DNA from: an uncultured archaeon
GTDB lineage: Archaea; Thermoproteota; Bathyarchaeia; TCS64
Reading direction: 5' to 3'
Length of the DNA: 50,425 nucleotides
Assembly (NCBI GenBank): GCA_938048735.1
Contig: CALIUM010000010.1
Span: 1-50,425 of the forward strand
A model generated the notes under the pieces. That model saw only the letters and a program-made list of their open reading frames with translations, was not told the origin of the DNA and ran no database searches. Made by a program: the position numbers and the translations under genes. Positions 17,057 through 25,778 of the stretch are shown piece by piece (positions within the stretch are counted from its first letter, which is position 1; the number at the start of each line of letters is the position of its first letter).

Positions 17057-18631
17057 ATGTATGACATCCTGATAGAGGGTGGGAGGATTCTAGATGGGTC
17101 GGGCAACCCGTGGTTCTATGGAGATGTCGGGATCGTTGGGGATAGGATAGAGGCCGTTGGGAGGCTCAGGGGGGCTAGGGCCGACAGGAGGATAGACGCC
17201 AAGGGCCTAATAGTCTCCCCAGGATTCATAGATATCCACAGCCACTCGGACTTCACCGTGCTCGCTGATAGGAGGGCTGAGAGCAAGGTCACTCAGGGCG
17301 TGACGACGGAGGTGGTCGGGAACTGCGGCTCCTCAGCCGCCCCCATGAACCAAGAGGTGAGAGCCCACAGGGAGAAGTACATGCGGGCCCAGCTAGGGGA
17401 GGAGTTTAGGTTCGAATGGGAGTCCATGGACGACTATATGAACCTCATAGATCGAGAAGGGGTCTCCCTGAACATCGCCCCTCTGGTGGGTCATGGAACC
17501 GTTAGGCAGAACGTGATGGGCTTCGAGAGGAGGCCCCCGACCGAAGATGAGCTCAGGGAGATGAAACGCCTCGTAAGGGAGGCAATGGAGGATGGGGCAT
17601 GGGGTATGTCGACGGGCCTGATATACCCGCCGAGCTGCTACGCCGATAGGGAGGAGATTATAGAGCTGGCTAGGGTTCTAGCAGACTACGGCGGCGTCTA
17701 CTTCACCCACATCCGGGGGGAGGGTGACACCCTCTTCGAGGCCTTGAAAGAGGCTATAGAGATAGGGGAACGGGCCGGTGTCCCCGTCGAGATAGCCCAT
17801 CTAAAGGCATCGGGGAAGAAGAACTGGGGGAAGACAGCCGAGGCCCTCAGGATCATCGAGGAGGCCAGGGATCGTGGGGTAGATGTAACCTTCGACCAAT
17901 ACCCATACACAGCTTCAAGCACGGGCCTCGCCGCCTACCTACCAGACTGGGCCCATGAGGGTGGAACAGAGAAGCTCCTGGAGAGGCTCAGAGACCCAGA
18001 ATCCAGGAGGAGGATAGCAGAGGAGGAGGGGAGACTGGAGAGGGACTGGGACGCTGTGGTGATCGCCTTCGCAAAGAACCACCCCCAGTATGAGGGGAAG
18101 ACCATCATAGAGGTGGCGAAGATGGAGGGAAGAGAGCCCATAGAAGCCGTCTTCGACCTCCTCCTATCGGAGGAGGGGCAGGTGAGCATAGTGGCCCACG
18201 GCCTCTCCGAGGAGGATGTGAGGAGGGTAATGAGGAGCCCATACATGATGGTGGGCTCGGATGGGAGGGCCGTCTCGCCGAGGGGAATCCTAGGGCTTGG
18301 GAAGCCCCACCCCCGATACTATGGAACCTTCCCACGCGTCCTAGGCCACTATGTCAGGGAGGGGGTCCTCACCCTCCAGGAGGCCGTGAGGAGGATGACA
18401 TCATACCCAGCCCAGCGCTTAGGCCTAAAGGACAGGGGCCTTTTAAGGGAGGGGATGAAGGCTGACATAACGATACTCGACCCTGAGAGGGTGAGGGATG
18501 AGGCGACATTCACAGAACCCCACAGGTTCGCCTCAGGGATCCCATATGTCATAGTCAACGGGAAGCTGGTGATCGACGGATCTAGGCATACAGGGGAACT
18601 CCCAGGAAGAGCCCTAAGAAAGAAGAATTAG
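17057..18631 (+). CDS. N-acyl-D-amino-acid deacylase (D-aminoacylase, amidohydrolase family)
   Basis: A 524-residue amidohydrolase that removes the acyl group from N-acyl-D-amino acids. The motifs follow the family order: PGFIDIHSHSD (metal His pair, about 55-65), EVVGNCGSSAAP with the metal-binding Cys (about 97), LVGHGTVR, YFTHIRGEG and VEIAHLKASG with two further His (about 220 and 250), and VGSDGRA with the catalytic Asp (about 400). The C-terminal beta domain (ADITILDPERV) closes the fold. It is near glutamine synthetase and an Lrp regulator, so a role in amino-acid use is likely. It is a standalone gene with 223 nt upstream. Confidence 0.92.
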   Translation: MYDILIEGGRILDGSGNPWFYGDVGIVGDRIEAVGRLRGARADRRIDAKGLIVSPGFIDIHSHSDFTVLADRRAESKVTQGVTTEVVGNCGSSAAPMNQEVRAHREKYMRAQLGEEFRFEWESMDDYMNLIDREGVSLNIAPLVGHGTVRQNVMGFERRPPTEDELREMKRLVREAMEDGAWGMSTGLIYPPSCYADREEIIELARVLADYGGVYFTHIRGEGDTLFEALKEAIEIGERAGVPVEIAHLKASGKKNWGKTAEALRIIEEARDRGVDVTFDQYPYTASSTGLAAYLPDWAHEGGTEKLLERLRDPESRRRIAEEEGRLERDWDAVVIAFAKNHPQYEGKTIIEVAKMEGREPIEAVFDLLLSEEGQVSIVAHGLSEEDVRRVMRSPYMMVGSDGRAVSPRGILGLGKPHPRYYGTFPRVLGHYVREGVLTLQEAVRRMTSYPAQRLGLKDRGLLREGMKADITILDPERVRDEATFTEPHRFASGIPYVIVNGKLVIDGSRHTGELPGRALRKKN

Positions 18632-18696
18632 ATCCGCCAACCCCTCGACAAACGGTCAAACTCCCCTTCAACCCATTTAAATTCTCTAATTTTTCC

Positions 18697-19158
18697 CTAG
18701 ACGGCGTTTATCATGCGGAAGTCCTCTTTGATGGTTGTCAGGACCACATGGGTGTTCGTCCTCTCGACATAGGGCATGGAGAGGAGCTTCTTAGTGAAGT
18801 CGCTCAGGCTCCTCCTGTTCTTGAACTTGGCTATCACCATGGCATCGGTCAGGCCCGTCACATCATAGACCGCGCATACGTTCGGGATCTTCGAGATCTC
18901 CTCCTCCACCTCCAGGAGCTTCCCCTTGGAGACGGTTATCTCCGTGATCACCGTGAGTTCATACCCCAGCTTCTCGTGGTCCACCTGGACGGTGTAGTTG
19001 GTTATGAGGCCCGAGGACTCGAGCCTCTGGACCCTACTGATAACCGTCGCCGTGGAGACCCCCAGGCTCCTCGCGAGCTCCCTGAAGGAGCGCTTCGAGT
19101 CCCTGAGGAGCTCCCTCAGAACCTTCCTATCCATATCATCAAGGGAGAACAGGCTCAT
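18697..19158 (-). CDS. Lrp/AsnC family transcription regulator
   Basis: A 153-residue regulator. The N-terminal winged helix (about residues 5-60, LDDMDRKVLRELLRD to VSTATVISRVQRLESSGLI) binds DNA, and the C-terminal RAM domain (about 68-145) binds small molecules and forms oligomers. It is divergent from glutamine synthetase, with 95 nt between the starts. A 10-nt palindrome in that spacer is a natural operator candidate, so it probably controls glnA and itself in response to an amino acid or 2-oxoglutarate. The effector is not known from sequence. Confidence 0.93.
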   Translation of the reverse strand: MSLFSLDDMDRKVLRELLRDSKRSFRELARSLGVSTATVISRVQRLESSGLITNYTVQVDHEKLGYELTVITEITVSKGKLLEVEEEISKIPNVCAVYDVTGLTDAMVIAKFKNRRSLSDFTKKLLSMPYVERTNTHVVLTTIKEDFRMINAV

Positions 19159-19194
19159 CCCCCAACATTCATCAACTTTTAATCCAAAATTCCG

Positions 19195-19204
19195 TACATA
19201 TGTA
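19195..19204. promoter_or_regulatory. Palindrome, candidate Lrp operator between lrp and glnA
   Basis: TACATATGTA is a perfect 10-nt inverted repeat in the 95-nt divergent spacer. It sits about 20 nt upstream of the glnA TATA box and about 15 nt upstream of a TTAAAAG box on the lrp side, a place where a regulator could control both genes. Confidence 0.45.
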
Positions 19205-19224
19205 TATTAGTTTTTCCATAATCC

Positions 19225-19232
19225 TAATATAT
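19225..19232 (+). promoter_or_regulatory. TATA box for glutamine synthetase
   Basis: TAATATAT centred 26 nt before the glnA ATG, predicting a leaderless mRNA. Confidence 0.55.
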
Positions 19233-19253
19233 GTGATCCCTTAAAAACGGATT

Positions 19254-20624
19254 ATGCGAGGGGATGAACCGGGAGAGGAGGCCATAAGATCCCTAAGAGA
19301 GCAGGTCAAGAGGCATGACATCAGGTATATCAGGCTCATAACCGTGAGCCTCCAGGGCCAACCTAAGGCCATGCTCATCCCAGAGTACGAGCTTGAGGAG
19401 GCTTTGAGATATGGGAAGGGGTTCGACGGCTCCTCGTTGGGCTTCATAGGTATTGAGAGAAGCGACCTTATAGCGCATCCAGATCCCGCATCCTTCCTAA
19501 TACCGATGTGGGAGGCTCCTGGAGTCGCGGTCATGTTCTGCTACATCCACAACCCAGACGGCTCACCCTTCGAGGGGGATCCAAGAGGCCTCCTAAAAGC
19601 GGCTGTTGAAGAGCTGGAGAGGGGGGGATATGGATTCTACACGGGGCCCGAGGTGGAGTTCTTCTACGTCACCGAGAAGAACGGATCCCTCTCACCCCTC
19701 GGGTCCGGGGGATACTTCGACCTCCCTCCCCTGGACCCCACTGAGGAGATGAAGATGGAGACGATGATGTGCCTAGAGGCCGCCGGATTCCAGCTGGATA
19801 AGGCCCACCATGAGGCTGCACCGGGCCAGCAGGAGATAAACTTCAGGTTCTCAGACGCCCTCAAGACGGCCGACAATATCATCCTCTACAAGCTGGCCGT
19901 GAAGACAATAGCCCAGAGATATGGAAACCAGGCGACCTTCATGCCCAAGCCCTTCTGGGGGATCAATGGAAACGGCTGCCACCTCCACCAGAGCCTAGTA
20001 GACCTAGAGACGGGGAGGAACCTCTTCCACGACCCAAATTCAGAGACAGGTCTCGCCGAATCCGCCCTCCACTACATCGGGGGGCTCCTATCCCATGCTG
20101 AGGCCCTATCCCTGGTGGTCGCACCAACAGTCAACTCCTATAAGAGGCTCATCCCCCATCATGAGGCCCCGGTATACATCTGCTGGGACTATGGAAACCG
20201 CTCCAGCATCGTCAGGATACCGAGATACCCGGGAAACTCCAGATACACCCGAATCGAGTACCGACATCCAGACCCCTCCTGCAACCCCTACCTCGCATCC
20301 ATAGCCATCCTCAGGGCCGGGATGGACGGCATCAGGAGGAGGATAGACCCAGGAGAACCCATATCGAGAAACGTCTACCAGATCGGGGATGAAGAGCTAG
20401 AGAGGATGGGCATCCAGAGGCTGCCTAGGCACCTAGGAGAGGCCATAGAGGCCTTCTCCTCAGATAAAATAATCTCAGAGGCCCTAGGAGAATGCTCCAA
20501 GCTACTGGTCAAGATTAAGGAGAGGGAGTTCGAGGAGTATCTCTCAGCCGTCGGGGGAAGCTGGGAGGAGAACCTGAAGAAGATAACATCATGGGAGTTG
20601 GAGAGATACCTAACTAGATGCTGA
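19254..20624 (+). CDS. glnA: Glutamine synthetase type I
   Basis: A 456-residue enzyme that makes glutamine from glutamate, ammonia and ATP. The N-terminal beta-grasp domain has FDGSSLGF (about 62-69). The catalytic domain shows GPEVEFFYV, HHEAAPGQQEINF, the histidine-loop GNGCHLHQSL, the NRSSIVRIP ATP-site segment and EYRHPDPSCNPY. In most GSI the loop is GSGMHxHQS; here Cys replaces Met and Asn replaces Ser. The length fits the non-adenylylated GSI-alpha group, though I cannot settle the subtype. A divergent Lrp regulator suggests control by nitrogen or amino-acid state. Confidence 0.96.
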   Translation: MRGDEPGEEAIRSLREQVKRHDIRYIRLITVSLQGQPKAMLIPEYELEEALRYGKGFDGSSLGFIGIERSDLIAHPDPASFLIPMWEAPGVAVMFCYIHNPDGSPFEGDPRGLLKAAVEELERGGYGFYTGPEVEFFYVTEKNGSLSPLGSGGYFDLPPLDPTEEMKMETMMCLEAAGFQLDKAHHEAAPGQQEINFRFSDALKTADNIILYKLAVKTIAQRYGNQATFMPKPFWGINGNGCHLHQSLVDLETGRNLFHDPNSETGLAESALHYIGGLLSHAEALSLVVAPTVNSYKRLIPHHEAPVYICWDYGNRSSIVRIPRYPGNSRYTRIEYRHPDPSCNPYLASIAILRAGMDGIRRRIDPGEPISRNVYQIGDEELERMGIQRLPRHLGEAIEAFSSDKIISEALGECSKLLVKIKEREFEEYLSAVGGSWEENLKKITSWELERYLTRC

Positions 20625-20794
20625 TAAACATCCAGCATGTAAATCAAATCTGCCAATAAAGATGAGATCCAGATAATGACAACGATTCGGAATATGTCTC
20701 AAAAATGGAACATAAGGAGGCCATCCAAAAGGAGGGGGTTCTGGGCCTCTAGGAAGCGATACAGATAAATCTGGTCTCCAAGGAAGGATTAGGC

Positions 20795-21133
20795 ATGGAC
20801 CGGGATAAAGGGGAGGGTTGCCTCCATACATTAACGGACTCCACCCTTGAGGAATTCATAAAGGGGAACCATGCTGCAGTGGTCGACTGCTGGGCGGCGT
20901 GGTGCCCGCCATGCAGGGCCCTAAGCCCCATCATCGAAGAATTAGCCAGGGAGCACAGGGATATAGCCTTCGGGAAGCTTAACGTGGATGAGAACCCCCA
21001 AACCCCAAGGTTCTATGGCATAATGGCCATCCCAACCCTCCTATACTTCAAGGATGGGAGGTTGATAGACAGAACCACCGGGGTCCTCCCAAAGGGAATC
21101 CTAGAAGAAAGGCTCAGAAGGCTCTTCAGCTGA
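20795..21133 (+). CDS. Thioredoxin with a WCPPC active site
   Basis: A 112-residue thioredoxin fold with the active site WAAWCPPCRALSP at about residues 31-43. The usual thioredoxin motif is WCGPC; CPPC is seen in several archaeal thioredoxin-like proteins and alters redox potential. The cis-Pro segment AIPTLLYFKDG (about 76-86) is present. No signal peptide, so it is cytoplasmic. It probably reduces protein disulfides. It stands alone between glnA and a DUF1844 gene. Confidence 0.93.
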   Translation: MDRDKGEGCLHTLTDSTLEEFIKGNHAAVVDCWAAWCPPCRALSPIIEELAREHRDIAFGKLNVDENPQTPRFYGIMAIPTLLYFKDGRLIDRTTGVLPKGILEERLRRLFS

Positions 21134-21280
21134 GACTGGATGAAAAGATTCAAAAACCTCTTTTATCATTCTTCGTTTTAAATATCATCTTTAACCAATT
21201 CGCTCAATTTATTGAGATATAAGAAGATCTATTTACCTATAATTTTTATGATTTTATTTTTCGACAATATTGATATAAGG

Positions 21281-21571
21281 TTAGGCGTTTTTGGCATAGT
21301 TTATTTGGAGGTCTGTTATCATGGCCTTCATCCTCCTAGCCTCCGTTTCTGGGAGCCGTGGAGAGAGTCTATCGGCCATGAAGGCCGCGCAATCTATGGC
21401 TAAGGCGGCCTTCCCCATATCCTTCTCGAGTTCACCCCTCCCTGGGATGAGACGTAACCCCATATACTGCCAGGCCTTATTGGCGAGGATTCCTATGAAG
21501 ATGCTGAGGAGTTCTTCGATCTCCAGAGATGAGATGTCTATTTGAACCCTTTCCTCCCCTTCCTCCCCCAA
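21281..21571 (-). CDS. DUF1844 family protein
   Basis: A 96-residue helical protein matching DUF1844: ELLSIFIGILANKAWQYMGL, then a GR-GELEKDMGKAALAIDCAAFMADRL segment and a closing LPETEARRMKAMITDLQINY helix. The family is widespread in bacteria and has no known function. It is divergent from the creatininase-like gene, with the ATGs under 80 nt apart. Confidence 0.75.
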   Translation of the reverse strand: MGEEGEERVQIDISSLEIEELLSIFIGILANKAWQYMGLRLIPGRGELEKDMGKAALAIDCAAFMADRLSPRLPETEARRMKAMITDLQINYAKNA

Positions 21572-21646
21572 TCCTCCTAAGGCCTCCCTCAGCAGTCCAT
21601 GGATTTTATATCTCCATTATCGATTAAAACTTATGTTGTGCCGGGA

Positions 21647-22396
21647 ATGTCTGAGAGGAGGCTGTTAAGGCTCACGGGCCGGGCCTTCAAGGACGGGGAG
21701 TTCGATAAGGCGGTTCTCCCCATAGGCTCAACTGAGTATCATGGAGAACACCTCCCATATGGAACTGATGCCCTGGTGGCTGAGGCCCTTGCTGAGGCGG
21801 TGGCGGAGAGGGTGGATGGACTGCTTGTCCTCCCCACGCTCCCGTATGGGATGAGTAGGCATTACTATCATTTCCCCATAGCCATATCCCTGACGACGAA
21901 CACCCTGATGCTCGTCCTCAGGGAGATCTTCCAATCTCTATCTGGCCATGGGATCAGGAGGCTACTCATCATAAACGGGCATGACGGGAACATTCCAGCG
22001 ATAGACGCTGCGGCGAGGGAGTTCAGAGCCGATAACCCAGAGATGAAGATAGCTGTGCTTGAGGCCTGGTGGGAGACGGCAGCTAGACTCCTCCCTGAGG
22101 GAACCTTTGAGGGCTGGGGGGGCCTCGGACATGGTGGGGAGGGAGAGACATCCATGGCCCTGGCCATAGCCCCCGAACTCGTTGAGATGGAGTATGCGAG
22201 GGGCAGGATCCCAAAGCTGCCCTTACATGTTCAGGTTAAGTGGAGGTTCGAGGAACTGACGCCTTACGGGGTCACGGGAGACCCAACAAAGGCATCCACC
22301 GAGAAGGGGAGGATGATGATGAAAGCCCTCATCGAACTGCTCACCTCATTCATAAAGGAGATGGACGAGAGGAACTGGGAGATAGAAGATCTTTAA
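21647..22396 (+). CDS. Creatininase family amidohydrolase
   Basis: About 249 residues. The family's metal-binding and catalytic residues are all visible: GSTEYHGEHLPYGTDA (Glu, His and Asp), INGHDGN (His) and GHGGEGETS (Glu). Relatives cut cyclic amides such as creatinine, or act in pterin, flavin and F420-type cofactor routes such as FAPy deformylation, so the substrate is open. The longest frame starts at 21599, but a TTTTATAT box at about 21604 lies inside that stretch; the ATG at 21647 (MSERRLLRL) is therefore the better start. Confidence 0.87.
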   Translation: MSERRLLRLTGRAFKDGEFDKAVLPIGSTEYHGEHLPYGTDALVAEALAEAVAERVDGLLVLPTLPYGMSRHYYHFPIAISLTTNTLMLVLREIFQSLSGHGIRRLLIINGHDGNIPAIDAAAREFRADNPEMKIAVLEAWWETAARLLPEGTFEGWGGLGHGGEGETSMALAIAPELVEMEYARGRIPKLPLHVQVKWRFEELTPYGVTGDPTKASTEKGRMMMKALIELLTSFIKEMDERNWEIEDL

Positions 22397-22568
22397 AACG
22401 GGATAGCAACTTCCGAAAACTTGCTAATCTAGAATGAGTTTAGTGGGTGCGAAGAGGGCTCCATTCTCCCTGAATTGAGCCCCTCCCGCAGATCTCATCG
22501 CTTATGGGGATATTTACCTCCGGGGACACAGTTATCTAGCTCCTATCTGAACCTGTAGCTGTAAAGCC

Positions 22569-23315
22569 ATGAACTTGGAGTTAAGGCTCAGGGATGGTGA
22601 GCAGAGAGTCTTCTTTAAGGCGGGAGGGGAGTGGTGTTATCTCTGGACGCCAGAATCCTTCTCGGCCGAGGGTAGAGTCCCGGTGGTTATCCATCATCAT
22701 GGGGCTAGGGGATATGTCAAGAAAGGGTCAGCAGACTGGCTCGATGAGGAGAATAAGTCCTCACTCCTGAGGGCAGTGATGGAAGGTGGAGGCTGCGCCA
22801 TCGCCGGCTCTCACGCCTGTGGAGACCATTGGGGAAACCCCACCGCCGTGGAGGCCGATAAGGCGCTTTACGATGCACTGTCTAGAATCCGCGGACTGGA
22901 CATGGGCAGGGTTGGGTTGATGGGGGGAGGGCTGGGAGGGGGCCCTGGTCTGGAACATGGTGCTCGGCCCCCTCTCTGGAAGGGTAAGGCTATCGCGGTG
23001 ATGCAGGCCGTGGCCAGCCTAGAATCGATTATTATAAGGCAGAGGTTTAAGACCCCATGCCTAAGGGCCTATGGTCTACCCGAAGACACTCCGGACAGCG
23101 AGGCGATAGAGAGAATAACTCCTCATGACCCACTTCCAAGACTAAAGAGGCTCTTCCCTTCCACTCCTCTCCCTAGAACTGCTATCTATCACGGCGCAAG
23201 GGACTCGAACATCCCTCCGGAAGACCATGCCATCTCCCTCTGGAATGCGTTGAGAGGAGCAGGGGGAGAGGCAACCCTAGAGCTCTTCCCGGAGATTGAA
23301 CATACGTCTATATGA
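22569..23315 (+). CDS. Alpha/beta hydrolase-like protein with altered nucleophile region and shifted 3' end
   Basis: A 248-residue alpha/beta-hydrolase-like protein. It has the oxyanion-type VVIHHHGARGY segment and the late acid and His positions, YHGARDSNIPPE and EIEHTS. The nucleophile elbow should read GxSxG but reads GLMGGGLGGG, so the catalytic Ser is missing. Right after it a +1 frame (LVWNMVLGPLSGRV) fits the family better than the annotated one until KAIAVMQAV, which suggests two compensating indels in G runs. At the end, a third shift near 23309 gives YMMGKPIEDRLRDFF and a stop at 23368. It is either a decaying gene or one with sequencing errors. The substrate is unknown. Confidence 0.65.
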   Translation: MNLELRLRDGEQRVFFKAGGEWCYLWTPESFSAEGRVPVVIHHHGARGYVKKGSADWLDEENKSSLLRAVMEGGGCAIAGSHACGDHWGNPTAVEADKALYDALSRIRGLDMGRVGLMGGGLGGGPGLEHGARPPLWKGKAIAVMQAVASLESIIIRQRFKTPCLRAYGLPEDTPDSEAIERITPHDPLPRLKRLFPSTPLPRTAIYHGARDSNIPPEDHAISLWNALRGAGGEATLELFPEIEHTSI

Positions 23316-23406
23316 TGGGTAAACCCATTGAAGACCGCCTCAGGGACTTCTTCAGGTCATTCTTCTAGATGGGGTGAGGAAAGCTTAATAATTGAGACCA
23401 AGTTAA

Positions 23407-24330
23407 ATGTGGGATATACTAATGGAGAAGTTGAAGCATGTCAAGGTTTACACCCTCGCAGATAACCTCGTCGGTGTCCCGGGCCTTCAAGGCCAATGGG
23501 GCCTCTCCATGCTGCTGGAGGTTGTTGATGGAAAGGGGGAGGCCCATAAGATTGTCTTCGACACGGGAGGAGACAAGAGGCTCCTGATGCATAACATCGA
23601 GAGGCTGAAGCTGAACCTTAAGGATGTCGAGGCGATAGTCCTAAGCCATGCGCATAGAGACCACACGAGTTCAATCGTAGAGATCGTCTCCTCGACTGGT
23701 GGAGTAAGGGTCTACGCCCACCCCCACCTCTTCCTCCCCAAGTTCCGCATCAACCCCCAGGGGAGAAAGGAGGGGGTGGGGGTTCCCGAGGATGAGGGAT
23801 TGGAGAATATAGAAAGGGCGGGTGGAGAGGTGATCCTCTCAGCGGAGCCGATGGAGGTATTACCAGGATGCTGGACCACTGGGGAGATAACGCGAACCTC
23901 CTTCGAGGACCTCTCCCCACCCATGGGGGGAGGAAAATGGACCATCGTAATCGACGGCGTGGAGAGGGAGGATAGGATTCTAGATGACCAAGCCCTCCTC
24001 CTAGATGTTGAGGGGGTGGGCCCCATCATAGTGGCGGGATGCTCCCACGCCGGCGTCGTAAACACCCTCATCCAAGCGAAGAGAACCTGGGGATTTGAGA
24101 GGATCCACGGCCTCATAGGGGGTATGCACCTCCTTCAAAGGCCTGATAACTACATAGAGAAGACCTTGGATGCTCTCAGAGAGTTTAGGCCTTCCCTTCT
24201 ATCTCCCTGCCACTGCACAGGATTCAAGGCCATGGCCATGCTCTGGAGGGAGTTTCCAGAGGCCTTTGTACTCAACTTCTGCGGCCGAGTATTGGAGACC
24301 GGGAGGAGCCCCGAACCCCGAATCTTTTGA
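23407..24330 (+). CDS. Metallo-beta-lactamase fold protein (COG1237, dihydropterin aminobenzene-phosphate synthase-like)
   Basis: A 307-residue protein of the COG1237 group, named after the methanopterin-branch enzyme that makes 7,8-dihydropterin-6-methyl-(ribofuranosyl)aminobenzene phosphate. The metal motif is LSHAHRDHTSS (about 79-89). Further ligands are in AGCSHAGVVN (about 215) and CHCTG near the C-terminus, and the TFGG-like family segment is seen as FDTGGDKRLL. The family name is often assigned by similarity only, so a general hydrolase role is equally possible. The upstream hydrolase gene ends about 40 nt before it. Confidence 0.85.
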   Translation: MWDILMEKLKHVKVYTLADNLVGVPGLQGQWGLSMLLEVVDGKGEAHKIVFDTGGDKRLLMHNIERLKLNLKDVEAIVLSHAHRDHTSSIVEIVSSTGGVRVYAHPHLFLPKFRINPQGRKEGVGVPEDEGLENIERAGGEVILSAEPMEVLPGCWTTGEITRTSFEDLSPPMGGGKWTIVIDGVEREDRILDDQALLLDVEGVGPIIVAGCSHAGVVNTLIQAKRTWGFERIHGLIGGMHLLQRPDNYIEKTLDALREFRPSLLSPCHCTGFKAMAMLWREFPEAFVLNFCGRVLETGRSPEPRIF

Positions 24331-24332
24331 TC

Positions 24333-24821
24333 CTACCAGGGCACATCTTTGAGGCCGAGGAGCCACGCGAGGATGTTTGTGGCAAGGTGAATCGGGATCG
24401 TGAAGACCAGGATCGCTGCCACCCTCTCGAACTCAGGGGGTGGAGGAACAAGGGAGGAGAAGATCACAGCGGCGGCGATGAAGCCAAGTTGATCGGCTAT
24501 GGGGAGGGGCGCGCCAGGCCTCAACCCGATCCTCCTCTTCAGGAACGATACAGCTAGGTCTCCTAACACTGCTCCAACAGTCATAAGAAACCCCTTCAAG
24601 GGCTGCATCTGTATAACCCCAACCGCCGAGCCCACCAGTAAACCCGAGAGAAACCCCCGGATGGTCTTATGGCTTCCCAGGAGGGCGCGGCCATCCCTCC
24701 AAGTTCTCCCCCCATCAAGTGGTTCTCCTCCCCCAAATATGACAGGCGCCGCGTTAGCTGCATAGGCTGGAAGGTATAGGTATATGGTCTCAATGACCCA
24801 AAGCACCTCAGCCCTCATCAA
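24333..24821 (-). CDS. carS: CDP-archaeol synthase
   Basis: A 162-residue integral membrane enzyme that joins CTP to digeranylgeranylglyceryl phosphate, the step before polar headgroup attachment in archaeal lipids. The family motif YLPAYAANAAPVIFGGG (about 16-32) is followed by PLDGGRTWRDGR and LGSHKTIRGFLSG. About four membrane helices are visible. It starts with MMRAEVL, and its 5' end overlaps the radB stop by 4 nt, so both are made from one transcript. Confidence 0.95.
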   Translation of the reverse strand: MMRAEVLWVIETIYLYLPAYAANAAPVIFGGGEPLDGGRTWRDGRALLGSHKTIRGFLSGLLVGSAVGVIQMQPLKGFLMTVGAVLGDLAVSFLKRRIGLRPGAPLPIADQLGFIAAAVIFSSLVPPPPEFERVAAILVFTIPIHLATNILAWLLGLKDVPW

Positions 24822-25510
24822 TCAAGATCAACCCCTGTAAGGCCGGTCGGACCAATTGCAAACTTGCAGGTTCTCCCCTGAACAAGGGGCTTCTCGAGGG
24901 CGGCCCTTCGAACCCCTGAGATCTGGGTGTTCTCCAGCCTTAGAATCATATCTGACCAGTACCTGAGGAGCCTATCAGCTACGAGCTCCACTTGTGAGCC
25001 TCCAGTTCCTGGGATCCCGTGAACCTGGCCCGTCAGGAGCACCGCCACACGTTTCCCCCTAGCAGCCTCAGATAAGAAACCCAGCTGCCTGTTCAGCTCC
25101 TTACTAGCCTGAAAGGTCTCCTCAGGGTCGCCAGCCCTAAGGCGATACAGGCCTGTGATAGAGTCGACTACTACGGGTGTGGGCCTCTCAGGGATGATCG
25201 TCAAGAGCCTCTCAACAATCTCGGTCTGCTCCCTGAAGCTATTAGGCCTCATTACTATCAATCGAGTCAGATAGTCGCTATCACCTCCGGCCATCTGGAT
25301 GATACGGCGAGTAGACAACTCATGGTCCGCATCGATATAGAATGCCTTGCCTCTAATATCTCTCTTGAGATATTCTAAGCAACAGGAGAGGGCAAGGATA
25401 GTCTTCCCCGTGGAGGCCTCCCCATATATAAGTGAGATCTCCCCGAACCTGAAGCCTCCTCCTAGAATTTCATCGAGAGAGGGACACCCAGTCGATAGTC
25501 TTCTCTCCAA
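24818..25510 (-). CDS. radB: RadB, RecA/RadA-family recombination paralogue
   Basis: A 230-residue RecA-core protein without the N-terminal helix-hairpin-helix domain of RadA, which is the hallmark of RadB. Walker A is GEASTGKTIL (about 30-39), Walker B is PVVVDSITGLYR (about 112-123), and the LLTGQVHG segment near residue 160 follows. It assists homologous recombination. The start is TTG at 25510. It forms a two-gene operon with carS downstream. RadB is absent from most Thermoproteia but occurs in Euryarchaeota and some other lineages. Confidence 0.92.
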   Translation of the reverse strand: MERRLSTGCPSLDEILGGGFRFGEISLIYGEASTGKTILALSCCLEYLKRDIRGKAFYIDADHELSTRRIIQMAGGDSDYLTRLIVMRPNSFREQTEIVERLLTIIPERPTPVVVDSITGLYRLRAGDPEETFQASKELNRQLGFLSEAARGKRVAVLLTGQVHGIPGTGGSQVELVADRLLRYWSDMILRLENTQISGVRRAALEKPLVQGRTCKFAIGPTGLTGVDLD

Positions 25511-25538
25511 TCGAAGCCCAATTATAAATAATCAATCG

Positions 25539-25545
25539 ATATAAA
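25539..25545 (-). promoter_or_regulatory. TATA box for radB-carS
   Basis: TTTATAT on the minus strand, centred 32 nt before the radB TTG start. A second A/T box at 25520-25529 is too close to the start to serve. Confidence 0.45.
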
Positions 25546-25778
25546 TCAAGTTTAACTTGAAAAAGAGGCCTCTTCCGGCGATAGGACAGCCTTCATGGGT
25601 CGATGAGACCCCTCACAGATATCTTACACCAAGCTGTAGAGGTTATCTTCTCCAGTGGATAAAAATTGGTTGAGTGAAGAAATTTGAGTGATGAATAGGG
25701 CTCTATTCTAAACCTTTGATTCTCCTTGGGAGGGGGATAATAGAACTATTTATCTTCCCTTGTTTATAGTTAGGGAAT

